Origin: Paenibacillus sp. BK033
GTDB taxonomy: Bacteria > Bacillota > Bacilli > Paenibacillales > Paenibacillaceae
NCBI RefSeq assembly: GCF_004345425.1
Contig: NZ_SLVP01000007.1
Location: 124,001-188,000, forward strand
Length of the DNA: 64,000 nt
Direction of reading: 5' to 3'
Part shown: positions 17,230 to 26,926 of the stretch, one piece after another
Layout: the number at the start of each line of letters is the position of its first letter
Position numbering within the stretch: the stretch's first letter is position 1
Notes under the pieces: generated by a model
Seen by the model: only the letters and a program-made list of their open reading frames with translations
Databases searched by the model: none
Told to the model about the DNA's origin: nothing
Position numbers and translations under genes: made by a program

Positions 17230-18846
17230 ATGAGAAAAACGATTTATTCCGCAACCGCTTTAGCTTTATCCGTATCCATGATCGCAGGCTGCAGCGGAGG
17301 GGGCGACAAAGGCTCGGCCGCTTCCAAAAGTTATGACCTGACTAACGTGTCGTTCCCGCTTCAGGAAAAGGTTACGCTCAACTTCATGACCCAAAGCTCG
17401 CCGCTTGCCCCGACCGACCCGAACCAGAAGCTAATCTACAAGCGGCTTGAGGAGAAAACCGGCGTTCACGTCAATTGGAAGAACTTCACCTCGGACTCCT
17501 TCGTGGAGAAAAGAAATCTCGCCGTAGCAAGCGGCGATCTGCCGGACGCCATTCTCGATGCGGCTTATTCCGACTATGATCTGCTCAAGCTTGGAACGGA
17601 CAAAACGATCATTCCGCTTGAAGACATCATAACGAAATACATGCCGAATCTGCAGAAGGTGCTTGAGGAAGCGCCGGAGTACAAAGCAATGATGACTGCG
17701 CCGGACGGCCATATTTACAGCTTCCCGTGGATCGAGGAGCTTGGGGCGGGCAAAGAAAGCATTCACTCCGTCAACGATATTCCGTGGATTAACATGGAGT
17801 GGCTGAACAAGCTTGGCCTCAAGATGCCTACTACAACCGAGGAATTGAAAAACGTCCTGCTTGCCTTCAAGAAGGATGACCCGAACGGCAACGGCCAAGC
17901 CGACGAGATCCCCCTCAGCGTTGTCATGAACAACGGCAACGAGGACCTGAACTTCCTGTTTGGCGCCTTTGGTCTTGGCGATAACGGCGATCATACGGTG
18001 GTCACCAATGACGGCAAAGTGGTCTTTACAGCCGATCAAGACGGGTATAAGGATGCCATCAACTACTTGCATGAGCTTTATGCGCTGGATTTGATCGACG
18101 AGGAATCGTTCGAACAGGATTACAATACTTTCCTGGCGAAGGGTCAGGATGAGCGTTACGGCTTGTACTTCACTTGGGACAAGGCGAACATTACGGGCAA
18201 CAACGACAAGTATGATCTGATGCAGCCGCTGGCCGGCCCTTCCGGCGAAGTAAATGTTACCCGCACGAACAACTACGGCTTTGACCGCGGCCGCATGGTC
18301 ATTACAAGCGCAAACAAAAACGTGGAATTAACGGCCAAATGGATTGACCAGCTGTACGAGCCGCTTCAATCGGTACAGGAAAACTGGGGTACTTACGGCG
18401 ACGAAACGCAGCAGAACATTTTCAAATTCGATGAGGCAAAAGGCATGCTCGAGCATCTACCGCTAGAAGGTGCGGCGCCGGCAGAACTTCGCCAGAAGAC
18501 CAATATCGGCGGTCCGCTTGCCATCCTTGACGAGTATTACGGCAAATACACGACAAAGCCGGACGACGCGGCTTGGCGCCTGAACATTATGAAGGAAAAG
18601 CTGGTTCCTTACATGAAGGCGGAGAACAATTATCCGAAGATTTTCTTCTCTTTGGAAGATCAGAAACAGCTGTCCACGATCGAAACCGATCTGTTCGCTT
18701 ACGTTAACCGGAAACGCGCCGAGTGGATGAAGACGGGCAAGGTTAACGAGGAATGGGCGGATTACCTGAAAGAGTTGAACCGTCTGGGACTGGATAAATG
18801 GCTGCAAATCAAGCAAGCCGGCTACGACAACTACATCAAATCATAA
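17230..18846 (+). CDS. Extracellular sugar-binding lipoprotein of the CUT1 ABC system (LplA/YtcQ-like)
   Basis: The 538-residue protein has a lipoprotein signal peptide with lipobox IAGC (Cys21), so it is tethered to the outer face of the membrane. The body is a solute-binding family 1 fold of the long LplA type, with the GQADEIPLS calcium-loop-like region (DDPNGNGQADEIP) typical of this group. It should deliver oligosaccharide, here probably fructo-oligosaccharide or sucrose, to the two permeases just upstream. GGGGGAATC precedes the ATG. It is the third gene of the operon, 4 nt or a little more before the GH32 gene. Confidence 0.93.
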   Translation: MRKTIYSATALALSVSMIAGCSGGGDKGSAASKSYDLTNVSFPLQEKVTLNFMTQSSPLAPTDPNQKLIYKRLEEKTGVHVNWKNFTSDSFVEKRNLAVASGDLPDAILDAAYSDYDLLKLGTDKTIIPLEDIITKYMPNLQKVLEEAPEYKAMMTAPDGHIYSFPWIEELGAGKESIHSVNDIPWINMEWLNKLGLKMPTTTEELKNVLLAFKKDDPNGNGQADEIPLSVVMNNGNEDLNFLFGAFGLGDNGDHTVVTNDGKVVFTADQDGYKDAINYLHELYALDLIDEESFEQDYNTFLAKGQDERYGLYFTWDKANITGNNDKYDLMQPLAGPSGEVNVTRTNNYGFDRGRMVITSANKNVELTAKWIDQLYEPLQSVQENWGTYGDETQQNIFKFDEAKGMLEHLPLEGAAPAELRQKTNIGGPLAILDEYYGKYTTKPDDAAWRLNIMKEKLVPYMKAENNYPKIFFSLEDQKQLSTIETDLFAYVNRKRAEWMKTGKVNEEWADYLKELNRLGLDKWLQIKQAGYDNYIKS

Positions 18847-18861
18847 AAGGTGGACGTTTAT

Positions 18862-20325
18862 TTGGAAACGATCAAGAAGACCGCATATCGGCCTCTATGG
18901 CATTTTGCACCGCAGCAGAACTGGATTAACGATCCTAACGGACTTGTTTATTTTAATGAAGAATATCATCTCTTCTATCAATATCATCCTCATGGCTCGA
19001 CCTGGGGACCCATGCACTGGGGTCATGCCGTCAGCAAGGATCTCGTCCATTGGGAGGAGCTGGACATCGCTCTTTATCCCGATGAGAACGGGACGATTTT
19101 CTCGGGCAGCGCGGTCGTGGATTGGCATAATACATCCGGATTTTTTCCGGATGAGCCCGGGCTGGTAGCTGTATTTACGAGTCATCTCGAGGTAAAAGGC
19201 GAGCCTGCCGTGCAGACGCAGAGTCTTGCCTACAGCCGGGATAACGGCAGAACGTGGACAAAATACGAGGGCAATCCGGTGCTGCGAGTTGCGGATAAAT
19301 CCGACTTCCGCGACCCGAAAGTATTCTGGCACAAGGACAGCGGCAAGTGGATGATGGTTCTGGCGGCCGGCCAGACGATCTCCTTCTACTCCTCGCCGGA
19401 CCTGAAGGTCTGGGAGCATGAAAGCGAGTTTGGGGACGGCATTGGCTTTCATGGCGGCGTTTGGGAATGTCCGGACCTCTTCCCTCTGACGGTTGAAGGA
19501 ACGGATGAGAGCAAATGGGTGCTCCTCGTTAGCGTTGGCGACAATCCGGAATATAACGAGGGCTCGCGCACGCAGTATTTTGTCGGCGAGTTTGACGGTT
19601 CTGCGTTTGCGCCGGATGATCGCGAGGTTCGCTGGCTGGACTTCGGCCGCGATAACTATGCGGGCGTCAGCTTCTCGGATATTCCGGAGGCAGACGGCCG
19701 GAGGATCTATATCGCTTGGATGAGCAACTGGCGTTACGCCAATCATGTTCCGTCAAACGGCTGGAGAGGTTCGATGACGGCGGCTCGGACACTTGGTTTA
19801 AAGCGCCTCGAAGAGAACGGCGAGCTTGTTATCGTCCAGCATCCGGTTGAAGAAATCGGAACGTATTTCTCCCGGGTGGCTGCTCAAGTAGAGGATTTGC
19901 TGCTCGCTGATGGCCGTCAGGAGATCATCGATTGCAAGCTGGATGCCTTCGAGCTTCGTCTAGAAGCGGAGCAGATTGAGGCTCGGGAGTTAGGTATCAT
20001 CCTTCATCATAATGAAGAGCAGTACACAACCGTTACTTATTCGGCTGAGGAGCAGGAGCTTGCATTGCTAAGGGAGCATGCCGGACCGCATGATTTCTCC
20101 GACATGTTTGCGAAGCCTCAGCACATGAAACTGCACGAGTCCGCCCCGGACCGTCTCCGTCTGCGGATTTTGGCCGATGCAGCGTCGGTAGAGCTGTTCC
20201 TCGCGGACGGCTCCGCCGCTATGACCAGTCTCGTCTTCCCGGACCAGACTTGCCAGAAGGTCACGCTGTACGCGGTTGGCGGTACGGCGCAGCTCGTAAG
20301 CTGCACGGTGCTGGCAACGGAATAA
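18862..20325 (+). CDS. GH32 beta-fructosidase (levanase/sucrase type)
   Basis: The protein of 487 residues cleaves fructofuranosyl bonds in sucrose or fructo-oligosaccharides. The catalytic triad of GH32 is visible: the nucleophile in WINDPNG (D24), the transition-state stabiliser in FRDP (about 151) and the acid/base in WECPD (about 202). A C-terminal beta-sandwich follows. There is no signal peptide, so it is cytoplasmic and acts on sugar imported by the ABC system encoded upstream; the product fructose would go to ScrK. I chose the TTG at 18862 because AAAGGTGG lies 8 nt upstream; an in-frame GTG at 18850 lies inside that site. Confidence 0.93.
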   Translation: METIKKTAYRPLWHFAPQQNWINDPNGLVYFNEEYHLFYQYHPHGSTWGPMHWGHAVSKDLVHWEELDIALYPDENGTIFSGSAVVDWHNTSGFFPDEPGLVAVFTSHLEVKGEPAVQTQSLAYSRDNGRTWTKYEGNPVLRVADKSDFRDPKVFWHKDSGKWMMVLAAGQTISFYSSPDLKVWEHESEFGDGIGFHGGVWECPDLFPLTVEGTDESKWVLLVSVGDNPEYNEGSRTQYFVGEFDGSAFAPDDREVRWLDFGRDNYAGVSFSDIPEADGRRIYIAWMSNWRYANHVPSNGWRGSMTAARTLGLKRLEENGELVIVQHPVEEIGTYFSRVAAQVEDLLLADGRQEIIDCKLDAFELRLEAEQIEARELGIILHHNEEQYTTVTYSAEEQELALLREHAGPHDFSDMFAKPQHMKLHESAPDRLRLRILADAASVELFLADGSAAMTSLVFPDQTCQKVTLYAVGGTAQLVSCTVLATE

Positions 20326-20328
20326 CTG

Positions 20329-20374
20329 AAAAAAGCAATCCCCAAAGCCGATGGCTTGGGGATTGCTTTTTTTT
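20329..20374 (+). terminator. Terminator of the fructan operon
   Basis: AAAAGCAATCCCCAA with a bulged A and GCC pairs with GGC and TTGGGGATTGCTTTT, followed by eight T in total. It lies just after the GH32 stop and could act on both strands. Confidence 0.92.
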
Positions 20375-20455
20375 CGTAGATAGAGGCAGCGGTTAGGCCC
20401 ATAGTTGAACGCTAATTACCACATCGGCTGTCATTCGCCCGCCATCCTATGCCCG

Positions 20456-20478
20456 ATAAGACCCTGCCAGGGTCTTAT
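20456..20478. repeat. Copy 3 of the ATAAGACCC hairpin, 3' of the LLM gene
   Basis: A perfect 10-bp stem (ATAAGACCCT with AGGGTCTTAT) closes loop GCC. It lies 10 nt after the stop of the minus-strand gene at 20488 and may serve as its terminator. The stem matches those at 7967 and 8041. Confidence 0.7.
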
Positions 20479-20487
20479 TCCACCTAA

Positions 20488-21549
20488 TCATCCAACCGGA
20501 ATTCCCTTTCCCTGCTCCTGCCACACCCAGCTTGGCACTTCCCGGCGCAGCACGGGGGCGATGTCCGAAGCGAACCGCTCCATCTGCTCCCGCTGCTCGG
20601 CTTCGGATAGGCCGTCTACGCTAAGAGACAGTACTTGGTGCCCGAAGGCTGCTTGATAGTTTAATATTTTCTCGATTATGGCATCCGGACTTCCGATCAG
20701 GCTTGGTCCTCCGGCGATATTGTCCTCGAGCGAGGTGAACGGGGATTGGTTATGCTGGGCGGCGGCCGTTGCCTGGAACGCTTCATAATAAGGGCGATAC
20801 CGCTTGATGGCCTCCTCCGTGGTATTCGCGATATACAAGCTGCCCGCCCCGGCGCCTACAACCGCTTTCCGCGGATCATGCCCGTAATACGCCAGTCTCT
20901 CGCGGTAATGATCGATAAGATCCTTATATTTCGCCTGCGGGTGGAAGCTGTTCGAGGAGAAGATCGGTTCGCCGTAGCGGGCCGCAAGCTCGGTGGAACG
21001 GGTGCTGGACGCGCTCCCGTGCCAGATTGGGATCGACTTCTGCAGCGGTCTTGGCTGCGTCGTTACCTCATGAAGAGGCGGACGGTATTGGCCTTGCCAA
21101 GTCACATCCTCCTCCCGCCAAAGACGCCGCAGCAGCTCGTAACGCTCCTCCATCGAATCCCATTGCTCCTCTTCCGTTATCCCGAAGAGCGGATAATGCC
21201 GCGGATCATTGCCTTTGCCGATAATCATCTCCAGTCTTCCGCCGGACAGATGATCAAGCGTCGCGTAATCCTCGGCGACCCGCACCGGATCCAGCACGCT
21301 AAGCACCGTTACAGCCGTCAGCAGGCGAATGCGCGAAGTTCTTGCCGCAATGGCCGTCAGCAGCAGCGGAGGAGAAGAAGAGAGAAACGGGGCTCCATGC
21401 CGTTCTCCAATGCCGTATCCGTCAAAACCAAACTTCTCGGCAAGCACCGCCTGCTTGATTATATTTTCGATTTTTTCGCTGGTCGTAAAATGCTCCCCCG
21501 TCACCGGGTTCTTCAAATTCATAACCAGGCTGAACCATATGAATTTCAT
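20488..21549 (-). CDS. LLM-class (luciferase-like) flavin-dependent oxidoreductase
   Basis: This 353-residue single-domain protein has the bacterial luciferase fold: FGFDGYGIGERHGAPFLSSSPP near the N-terminus, RIRLLTAVTVLSVLDPVRVAEDYATLDHLSGGRLEMIIGKG in the middle, and PIWHGSASSTRSTELAARYG as the FMN-phosphate region. It should use reduced FMN and O2 on an unknown substrate. Its ATG overlaps the stop of the MFS gene as ATGA, so it is the last gene of the oligopeptide-transporter operon. Membership in the sulfur-salvage island suggests oxidation of an organosulfur compound, but that is inference. Confidence 0.88.
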   Translation of the reverse strand: MKFIWFSLVMNLKNPVTGEHFTTSEKIENIIKQAVLAEKFGFDGYGIGERHGAPFLSSSPPLLLTAIAARTSRIRLLTAVTVLSVLDPVRVAEDYATLDHLSGGRLEMIIGKGNDPRHYPLFGITEEEQWDSMEERYELLRRLWREEDVTWQGQYRPPLHEVTTQPRPLQKSIPIWHGSASSTRSTELAARYGEPIFSSNSFHPQAKYKDLIDHYRERLAYYGHDPRKAVVGAGAGSLYIANTTEEAIKRYRPYYEAFQATAAAQHNQSPFTSLEDNIAGGPSLIGSPDAIIEKILNYQAAFGHQVLSLSVDGLSEAEQREQMERFASDIAPVLRREVPSWVWQEQGKGIPVG

Positions 21550-23015
21550 AGGCTTTCACTCTCCTTAGGCGTCGTAAGCGGTGGTGCCGACATCCGTCTG
21601 CCTAGCAGCAAAGCAATCGGAATCGCGCAGGCGACAATAATGCTGGACACGAAAAACACGTCGTGGATGCTGTGCATGTAAGCAAGGCTGTATGCTCTCG
21701 TCCCTTCTCCCCCTCCGCCGGATTCCGCCAGATGCACCGACAGCCGGGAATAAAACAAAGACGTGCATAAACCTAACGCCATCGCGCTAAACACTTGCCG
21801 CAGCCAATTGAGCATAGCCGACGCATGCCCGATCCACTCCTCGGGAACGGAAGACATGCTTGCATTGGTTGTTGGCGTTGAGGCAAGACCTGTTCCGATA
21901 TTGCGAACCGCCAGCCAGACGATAATCGCAACAAGACTTGTCTCCGGGGGCATCCGGCTGAAATAATAGGTGCTCACAACCAGAATCGCGCAGCCGATCA
22001 TAATCAGCTTGGCCGGTCCCGCTCTGTGATACCATTTGCCGGCGGCAAACGTGGCTGCCGTTAAGCATGCCGCAGCCGGGAGGAACAAAAGGCCCACCCT
22101 GAACGGCGACAAGCCTTTCATTTCGACCAACAGTAAAGGCATGAAGTAGACAACCGAATAGAGTCCAAATGACAGAATAAGGGAAGCCATCAGACTCAGC
22201 GAAAATCTGCGATTCAGCAGCAGCTTAAGCTGCAATAGGGGATGCTCGCTGCGGCGGGCCTGCCATATAAATAGCGCAAAGCTGCCAACTCCAACAAGCA
22301 GCAGCGTCCAGGTAAGCAAGCTGTTCCAGCCCCACACAGTCATGTTGCCGAATAGCAGCAGCAGCGCGAGGCTTCCGCCCGTTGCAAGCAGCAGCCCCGG
22401 CCAATCCAGTCTCGCGAGACCGTTTGCCGAATCCTTCGGAATAACAACCGCCCCAACAATCCAAGCGACGAATCCGACCGGTACGGTCACGAGGAAAATA
22501 AGATGCCAATCGAAGCTTTGCAGCCAGCCGCTGAGCGACGGGCCAATGGCGGTGCCTAACACCGTGGAAAAAGACCATACGCTAAGGGAAAAGGATTGCT
22601 TTTCCGGCCTAATCGTCCGGTAAATCAAAGCAAGCGACACCGGCTGAATAAGTCCGCAAAACAGCCCTTGTACAATACGAAACGCAATAAGCGCCCCGAC
22701 ATTCCAGGACAGGGCACATAGAAACGAGCTGACCGTAATTCCCCCGATTGCAAACAGAAACAGCCGCTTGCAGCCAAACCGCTCCATCGCATAGCCGGTA
22801 ATAGGAACAACAATGCCGCTCGCGAGGGTAAAGCCGGTCATCATCCACTGAACGGTCTGCAGCTCCGTCCCGAATATCCGGATAAATCCTGGCAACGACA
22901 CGTTAAGCGAAACGACATGATACATCCCGACAAAGGATCCGATAAAAATAGCCGTCAGCACCGGCCAGAATGCCGGGTAAGATGCTGTCGGCCCCTTCTG
23001 CTCAGCCTGCTTCAT
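21546..23015 (-). CDS. MFS transporter, DHA2 (EmrB/QacA) type
   Basis: The 489-residue membrane protein has many hydrophobic segments consistent with the 14-helix DHA2 drug:proton antiporters. Typical motifs are VQWMMTGFTLASGIVVPITGYAMERFGCKRLF (helix 2-3 loop) and GLFCGLIQPVSLALIYRTI. It most likely exports a metabolite or toxic product across the membrane. I chose the ATG at 23015 because it overlaps the stop of the ABC ATPase gene as ATGA, which implies translational coupling; the frame extends to 23108 only inside that gene. Substrate unknown. Confidence 0.88.
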   Translation of the reverse strand: MKQAEQKGPTASYPAFWPVLTAIFIGSFVGMYHVVSLNVSLPGFIRIFGTELQTVQWMMTGFTLASGIVVPITGYAMERFGCKRLFLFAIGGITVSSFLCALSWNVGALIAFRIVQGLFCGLIQPVSLALIYRTIRPEKQSFSLSVWSFSTVLGTAIGPSLSGWLQSFDWHLIFLVTVPVGFVAWIVGAVVIPKDSANGLARLDWPGLLLATGGSLALLLLFGNMTVWGWNSLLTWTLLLVGVGSFALFIWQARRSEHPLLQLKLLLNRRFSLSLMASLILSFGLYSVVYFMPLLLVEMKGLSPFRVGLLFLPAAACLTAATFAAGKWYHRAGPAKLIMIGCAILVVSTYYFSRMPPETSLVAIIVWLAVRNIGTGLASTPTTNASMSSVPEEWIGHASAMLNWLRQVFSAMALGLCTSLFYSRLSVHLAESGGGGEGTRAYSLAYMHSIHDVFFVSSIIVACAIPIALLLGRRMSAPPLTTPKESESL

Positions 23016-25048
23016 AATAAGGTATAGTGACAAGCCGCATAACGATCCTCGCCTAACGGGCGAAGCTCCGGCTGCTCCTTCCTGCATTTTTCCGTCGCGA
23101 ACGGACAACGGGGATGGAACCGGCAGCCGCTTGGCGGATTGGCCGGCGATGGGATTTCGCCTTGCATCGATGCCACGCTGCCGTGCCGACCAGGAACCGG
23201 CTGCGGAATCGATTCGATAAGCAGCTTCGTATACGGGTGGGCAGGCTGGCGGAACAGCTCATCGCTTGGCGCAATCTCCACAAGCTTGCCCAGATACATA
23301 ACGCCAATCCTGTCCGAAATATGCCTTACGATCTGCAAGCCGTGCGCAATAAACAAATAAGTCAGACCCAGCTTCCGCTGAAGCTCCTGCAGCAAATTAA
23401 CGATCTGCGCCTGAACCGAAACATCCAGAGCGGAAACGGCCTCATCGGCAAGAATAAAGCTAGGGTTCAAGGCAATTGCCCGGGCAATGCCAATGCGCTG
23501 CCGCTGGCCGCCGGAAAACTCATGCGGATATTTGCTCGCGCTCGCCGGGTCTAGACCAACCAGCCCGAGCAGTTCCCTCACGCGATACCGACGCTCGTCA
23601 GCCGTCCATGCGCCATGTACCTTAAGCGGTTCGGCAATGCTGTCGCCAATCGTCCATCTAGGATTCAAGGAACCGTAAGGGTCCTGGAAAATAACCTGCA
23701 TATCCCGCCGTAACGGACGAAGCTGCGCGCCGTTTAGTCCCGTCAGCTCCTTGCCCTGAAACAGCACCTTGCCTGAAGTCGCCTGCTCCATTTGCAAAAG
23801 AACCCGGCCAAGCGTAGATTTGCCGCTTCCCGATTCGCCAACCAGGCCAAACGTCTCATTCCGCCGGATGGAGAACGAGACATCATCAACCGCACGGATG
23901 AAGGTTCGGGGAGCGGCAAAGCTCTTGCGCTTCACCGGATAATACTTGCGCAAATGCTCGGCAGAGAACAGGATTTCGCTGTCTGTGCCGGAAAGGGCAG
24001 ACTTCAACTGCTCTTCACGCGCAGCAGGTTCTTCTACCCGCAACTCGGCGGATTTGCTTCTTACCGCAGGCTTTGCGGCAGCCTGCTCCTCATGCCAGCA
24101 AGCCGCCCCGCTTCCGCTCTGTTCAACAAGCGGCGGAGCTTCCGCCCGGCAGCGCTCCGTTGCAAATTCGCAGCGGGGATGGAACAAACAGCCTTCAGGC
24201 AGCGCGTTAAGCGATGGAATAGATCCCTGAATGGCATAGAGCCGATCGCCGCGTACGCTGTCCAGTGGGGGAATCGATTGAAGAAGTCCTCTCGTATACG
24301 GATGACGGGGTCTTGCGAACAGCTCCTCCGCCTTCCCCTGCTCCACGATCCTTCCGGCATACATGACGACAATACGGTCCGCCATCTCCGCTGCTATGCC
24401 TAAATCATGGGTAATGAGCAGAATCGACATCCCGAGCTCCTTCTGCAATTCCTGGAGCAACCGCAGGATTTGGGCCTGAATCGTAACGTCCAGAGCCGTG
24501 GTTGGTTCATCGGCAATTAGCAGATCCGGGCTGCAGGATAACGCCATCGCAATCATCGCCCGCTGGAGCATGCCGCCGGACAGCTCGCCGGGATACTGCT
24601 TCATCCGGATTGCCGCCTCCGGTATGCCAACGCGTTCCAGCAGCTGAATGCCCCGCTCCCAGGCTGCGCGCCGGCCCACCCGCTCATGCTGGATAATCGT
24701 TTCGACTACCTGCTGCCCAATGGTGAACACCGGATCAAACGCGGCCATCGGCTCCTGGAAGACCATCGCTACCCGCTTCCCGCGCAATTGCCGGAGCTCC
24801 GCTTCGGGCAGCGCCGCAATATCCCGGCCCTGCAGCAGGATGCTTCCCCGCGTAATGGATCCTTTCTCGTAATCGATAAGCCGCATAATCGCTTTGGAAG
24901 TGACCGTCTTGCCGCTGCCGGATTCTCCGACAAGGCACACGGTTTCCCCGGGCTGTATCGAGAAGGATATATTCGTAATCGCTTCAAGCAAGCCGTTTTT
25001 GGTCCGAAAACCAACGGACAGCTCCTGAATATTAAGCAACGCCTCCAA
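23012..25048 (-). CDS. Fused two-domain ABC ATPase of an oligopeptide/glutathione-type importer (GsiA/DppDF-like)
   Basis: The 678-residue protein carries two complete nucleotide-binding domains. The first has Walker A GESGSGKT, signature LSGGM and Walker B LLIADEP. The second has GESGSGKS, FSGGQRQRIG and ILADEA. Each is followed by the oligopeptide-permease C-terminal motif with clustered cysteines (GCLFHPRCEFATERC; GCRFHPRCPFATEKC). Single-chain fusion of the DppD and DppF halves is the arrangement of GsiA, the ATPase of the E. coli glutathione importer. It powers the permeases encoded just upstream. The ATPase stop overlaps the MFS start. Confidence 0.94.
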   Translation of the reverse strand: MEALLNIQELSVGFRTKNGLLEAITNISFSIQPGETVCLVGESGSGKTVTSKAIMRLIDYEKGSITRGSILLQGRDIAALPEAELRQLRGKRVAMVFQEPMAAFDPVFTIGQQVVETIIQHERVGRRAAWERGIQLLERVGIPEAAIRMKQYPGELSGGMLQRAMIAMALSCSPDLLIADEPTTALDVTIQAQILRLLQELQKELGMSILLITHDLGIAAEMADRIVVMYAGRIVEQGKAEELFARPRHPYTRGLLQSIPPLDSVRGDRLYAIQGSIPSLNALPEGCLFHPRCEFATERCRAEAPPLVEQSGSGAACWHEEQAAAKPAVRSKSAELRVEEPAAREEQLKSALSGTDSEILFSAEHLRKYYPVKRKSFAAPRTFIRAVDDVSFSIRRNETFGLVGESGSGKSTLGRVLLQMEQATSGKVLFQGKELTGLNGAQLRPLRRDMQVIFQDPYGSLNPRWTIGDSIAEPLKVHGAWTADERRYRVRELLGLVGLDPASASKYPHEFSGGQRQRIGIARAIALNPSFILADEAVSALDVSVQAQIVNLLQELQRKLGLTYLFIAHGLQIVRHISDRIGVMYLGKLVEIAPSDELFRQPAHPYTKLLIESIPQPVPGRHGSVASMQGEIPSPANPPSGCRFHPRCPFATEKCRKEQPELRPLGEDRYAACHYTLL

Positions 25049-25063
25049 TAGAGCTCCCCCTTC

Positions 25064-25957
25064 CTACCTTGCGCTTTTCTTCGGATCAAGCTGATCTCTC
25101 AGCCGGTCGCCGATCATATTGACAGCCAGCACGAACATCGTGATCGCAAGCCCCGGAAAGGTACAAATCCACCAGGCAACCGTCAAATAGCCGCGGCCCT
25201 GCGACAGAAGCGTTCCCCAGTCCGGCACTTCCTTCAGCACGCCAAAGCCAAGAAAGCTAAGCCCCGATCCGGTCAGAATCGATGTCCCGATGCCAATCGT
25301 CGCCATGACGAGCAGCGGGGACAGCGAATTGGGCAGCACATGCTTCCAAAAAATACGGAAAGGCGAAGCGCCCGAAGCCTGCGAAGCCTGAATAAACGTC
25401 CGTCCTTTAATACTCATAACCTGCGACCGCATAATGCGCGCATAACCCGGTATGGAGGCTATGGCTACGGCCAGCACGATATTAAACAGGCTTTTGCCAA
25501 GCGCGCCCGCAATCGCAAGCGCAAGCAGGATGCCCGGGATGGTCATGAGAATATCGTTGCAGCGCATCAGCACCGCATCGATCCAGCCCCCCGCATAACC
25601 CGACAGAGCGCCGATCGCCCCGCCTGCCAGTCCCCCGACAAGAACGGAAGCGAAACCGATAAACAGCGAATCCCGGCTGCCGTATACAACGACGCTGAAT
25701 ATATCCCGGCCGAAATAATCCGTCCCGAACAGATGGGCCGCGCTTGGCGGCTGCATAATGCTGTCCGTTAACATTTCGGTAGGCGAATATGGGGCAATCC
25801 AGGAAGGCACAACCGCGCATGCCGCAATAAACAAGATGACGAGGGCTGCCGCAAACAGGAACAGATTGCTTGCCGCCAAACGTTTGAAACGGATAGCTTT
25901 TAGGCTTGCTCCGCTTCTTTTGTACGGGAGTGTACGGGCCGTAGCCGCTTCACGCAT
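25064..25957 (-). CDS. Oligopeptide-type ABC permease (DppC/GsiD-like)
   Basis: The 297-residue membrane protein has the N-terminal extension and about six helices of DppC-type subunits. The conserved stretch PPSAAHLFGTDYFGRDIFSVVVYGSRDSLFIG is a hallmark of this family, and the EAA-type loop reads QASQASGASPFRIFWKHVLPNSL. It forms the channel together with the DppB-type subunit encoded 27 nt upstream. The start at 25957 has AAAGGAG-like sequence before it. It belongs to the operon 28600-20488. Confidence 0.94.
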   Translation of the reverse strand: MREAATARTLPYKRSGASLKAIRFKRLAASNLFLFAAALVILFIAACAVVPSWIAPYSPTEMLTDSIMQPPSAAHLFGTDYFGRDIFSVVVYGSRDSLFIGFASVLVGGLAGGAIGALSGYAGGWIDAVLMRCNDILMTIPGILLALAIAGALGKSLFNIVLAVAIASIPGYARIMRSQVMSIKGRTFIQASQASGASPFRIFWKHVLPNSLSPLLVMATIGIGTSILTGSGLSFLGFGVLKEVPDWGTLLSQGRGYLTVAWWICTFPGLAITMFVLAVNMIGDRLRDQLDPKKSAR

Positions 25958-25984
25958 ACGTACTTGGCTCCTTTCTCCATAACC

Positions 25985-26905
25985 TTACGCCGAGCGCCTT
26001 ACTCTCGGATCAATCAGCGAATAGGACAAGTCGACAAGCAGGTTCACCAGGACGTAAATCAGCGCGGTAAAAAAGATAACGCCCTGCACGACCGGCAGAT
26101 CCTTCGCCATCAAAGCGTCCCCGATAATCCGTCCGATGCCTTGCCGGGAAAACACCGTTTCAATCACAACGGTTCCCGCCAGCATTTCCCCGATCAGCAT
26201 GCCAATCATCGTGACCGCTGGAATAAGCGCATTTCGCAGCGCATGCTTATACATAACGGCACGCTCGGACAATCCTTTGGCTCGAAGCGTCAGCATAAAA
26301 TGCTCGTCGATAATGTCCAGCATGCTGCTTCGGACCATTCTTACGATAAAGCCGGCTCCAACAATGCCTAGCGTAAGAGCCGGAAGCACAAGCGTGCGCC
26401 ATCCGTCCGAGCCCATGGCCGGAAACCAGCCAAGCTGCAGGCTAAACAGCACGATAAGCAGAATGCCCGACCAGAAGGTCGGCATCGAGATGCCGAACAA
26501 TCCGACGAGACGGGCAAGGTAATCAATGGGACCGTTGCGGTGAACGGCGGACAATACGCCAAGCAAAAGGCCAATCGTGACCGAGACCAGGGCGCTTGCC
26601 GCCGTCAGCGCCAGGGTTGCGGGGAAGTGCTCCAGAATTTTATCCAGCACCGGCTCGGAATTCAATAAGGAATTCCCGAAGTCTCCCCGCGCCATGTCGC
26701 TTATGTAGCGGATGAACTGGATATAGAAGGGCTGATCTACGCCCAGCTGGTGCTTCAGGTTCGCAATCTGCTCCGCCGTGGCAACCGACGGATCAATCAT
26801 CGAATCCGTCGGGTCGCCGGGCAGGACATACAGGATCGCGAACACCAGCACCAAGGTGCCCGCGATGACCAGCAGGGAAGAGAGAATGCGATTAGCAACG
26901 TACAT
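25985..26905 (-). CDS. Oligopeptide-type ABC permease (DppB/GsiC-like)
   Basis: The 306-residue membrane protein starts with YVANRILSSLLVIAGTLVLVFAILYVLPGDP, the standard DppB N-terminus. It contains the family's EAA loop (RAKGLSERAVMYKHALRNALIPAVTMIG), and has about six helices. It pairs with the DppC-type permease downstream. GGGAGGCG precedes the ATG. The gene sits between the binding-protein gene and the second permease in one operon. Confidence 0.94.
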   Translation of the reverse strand: MYVANRILSSLLVIAGTLVLVFAILYVLPGDPTDSMIDPSVATAEQIANLKHQLGVDQPFYIQFIRYISDMARGDFGNSLLNSEPVLDKILEHFPATLALTAASALVSVTIGLLLGVLSAVHRNGPIDYLARLVGLFGISMPTFWSGILLIVLFSLQLGWFPAMGSDGWRTLVLPALTLGIVGAGFIVRMVRSSMLDIIDEHFMLTLRAKGLSERAVMYKHALRNALIPAVTMIGMLIGEMLAGTVVIETVFSRQGIGRIIGDALMAKDLPVVQGVIFFTALIYVLVNLLVDLSYSLIDPRVRRSA

Positions 26906-26926
26906 GGCGATTCGCCTCCCTATCGA

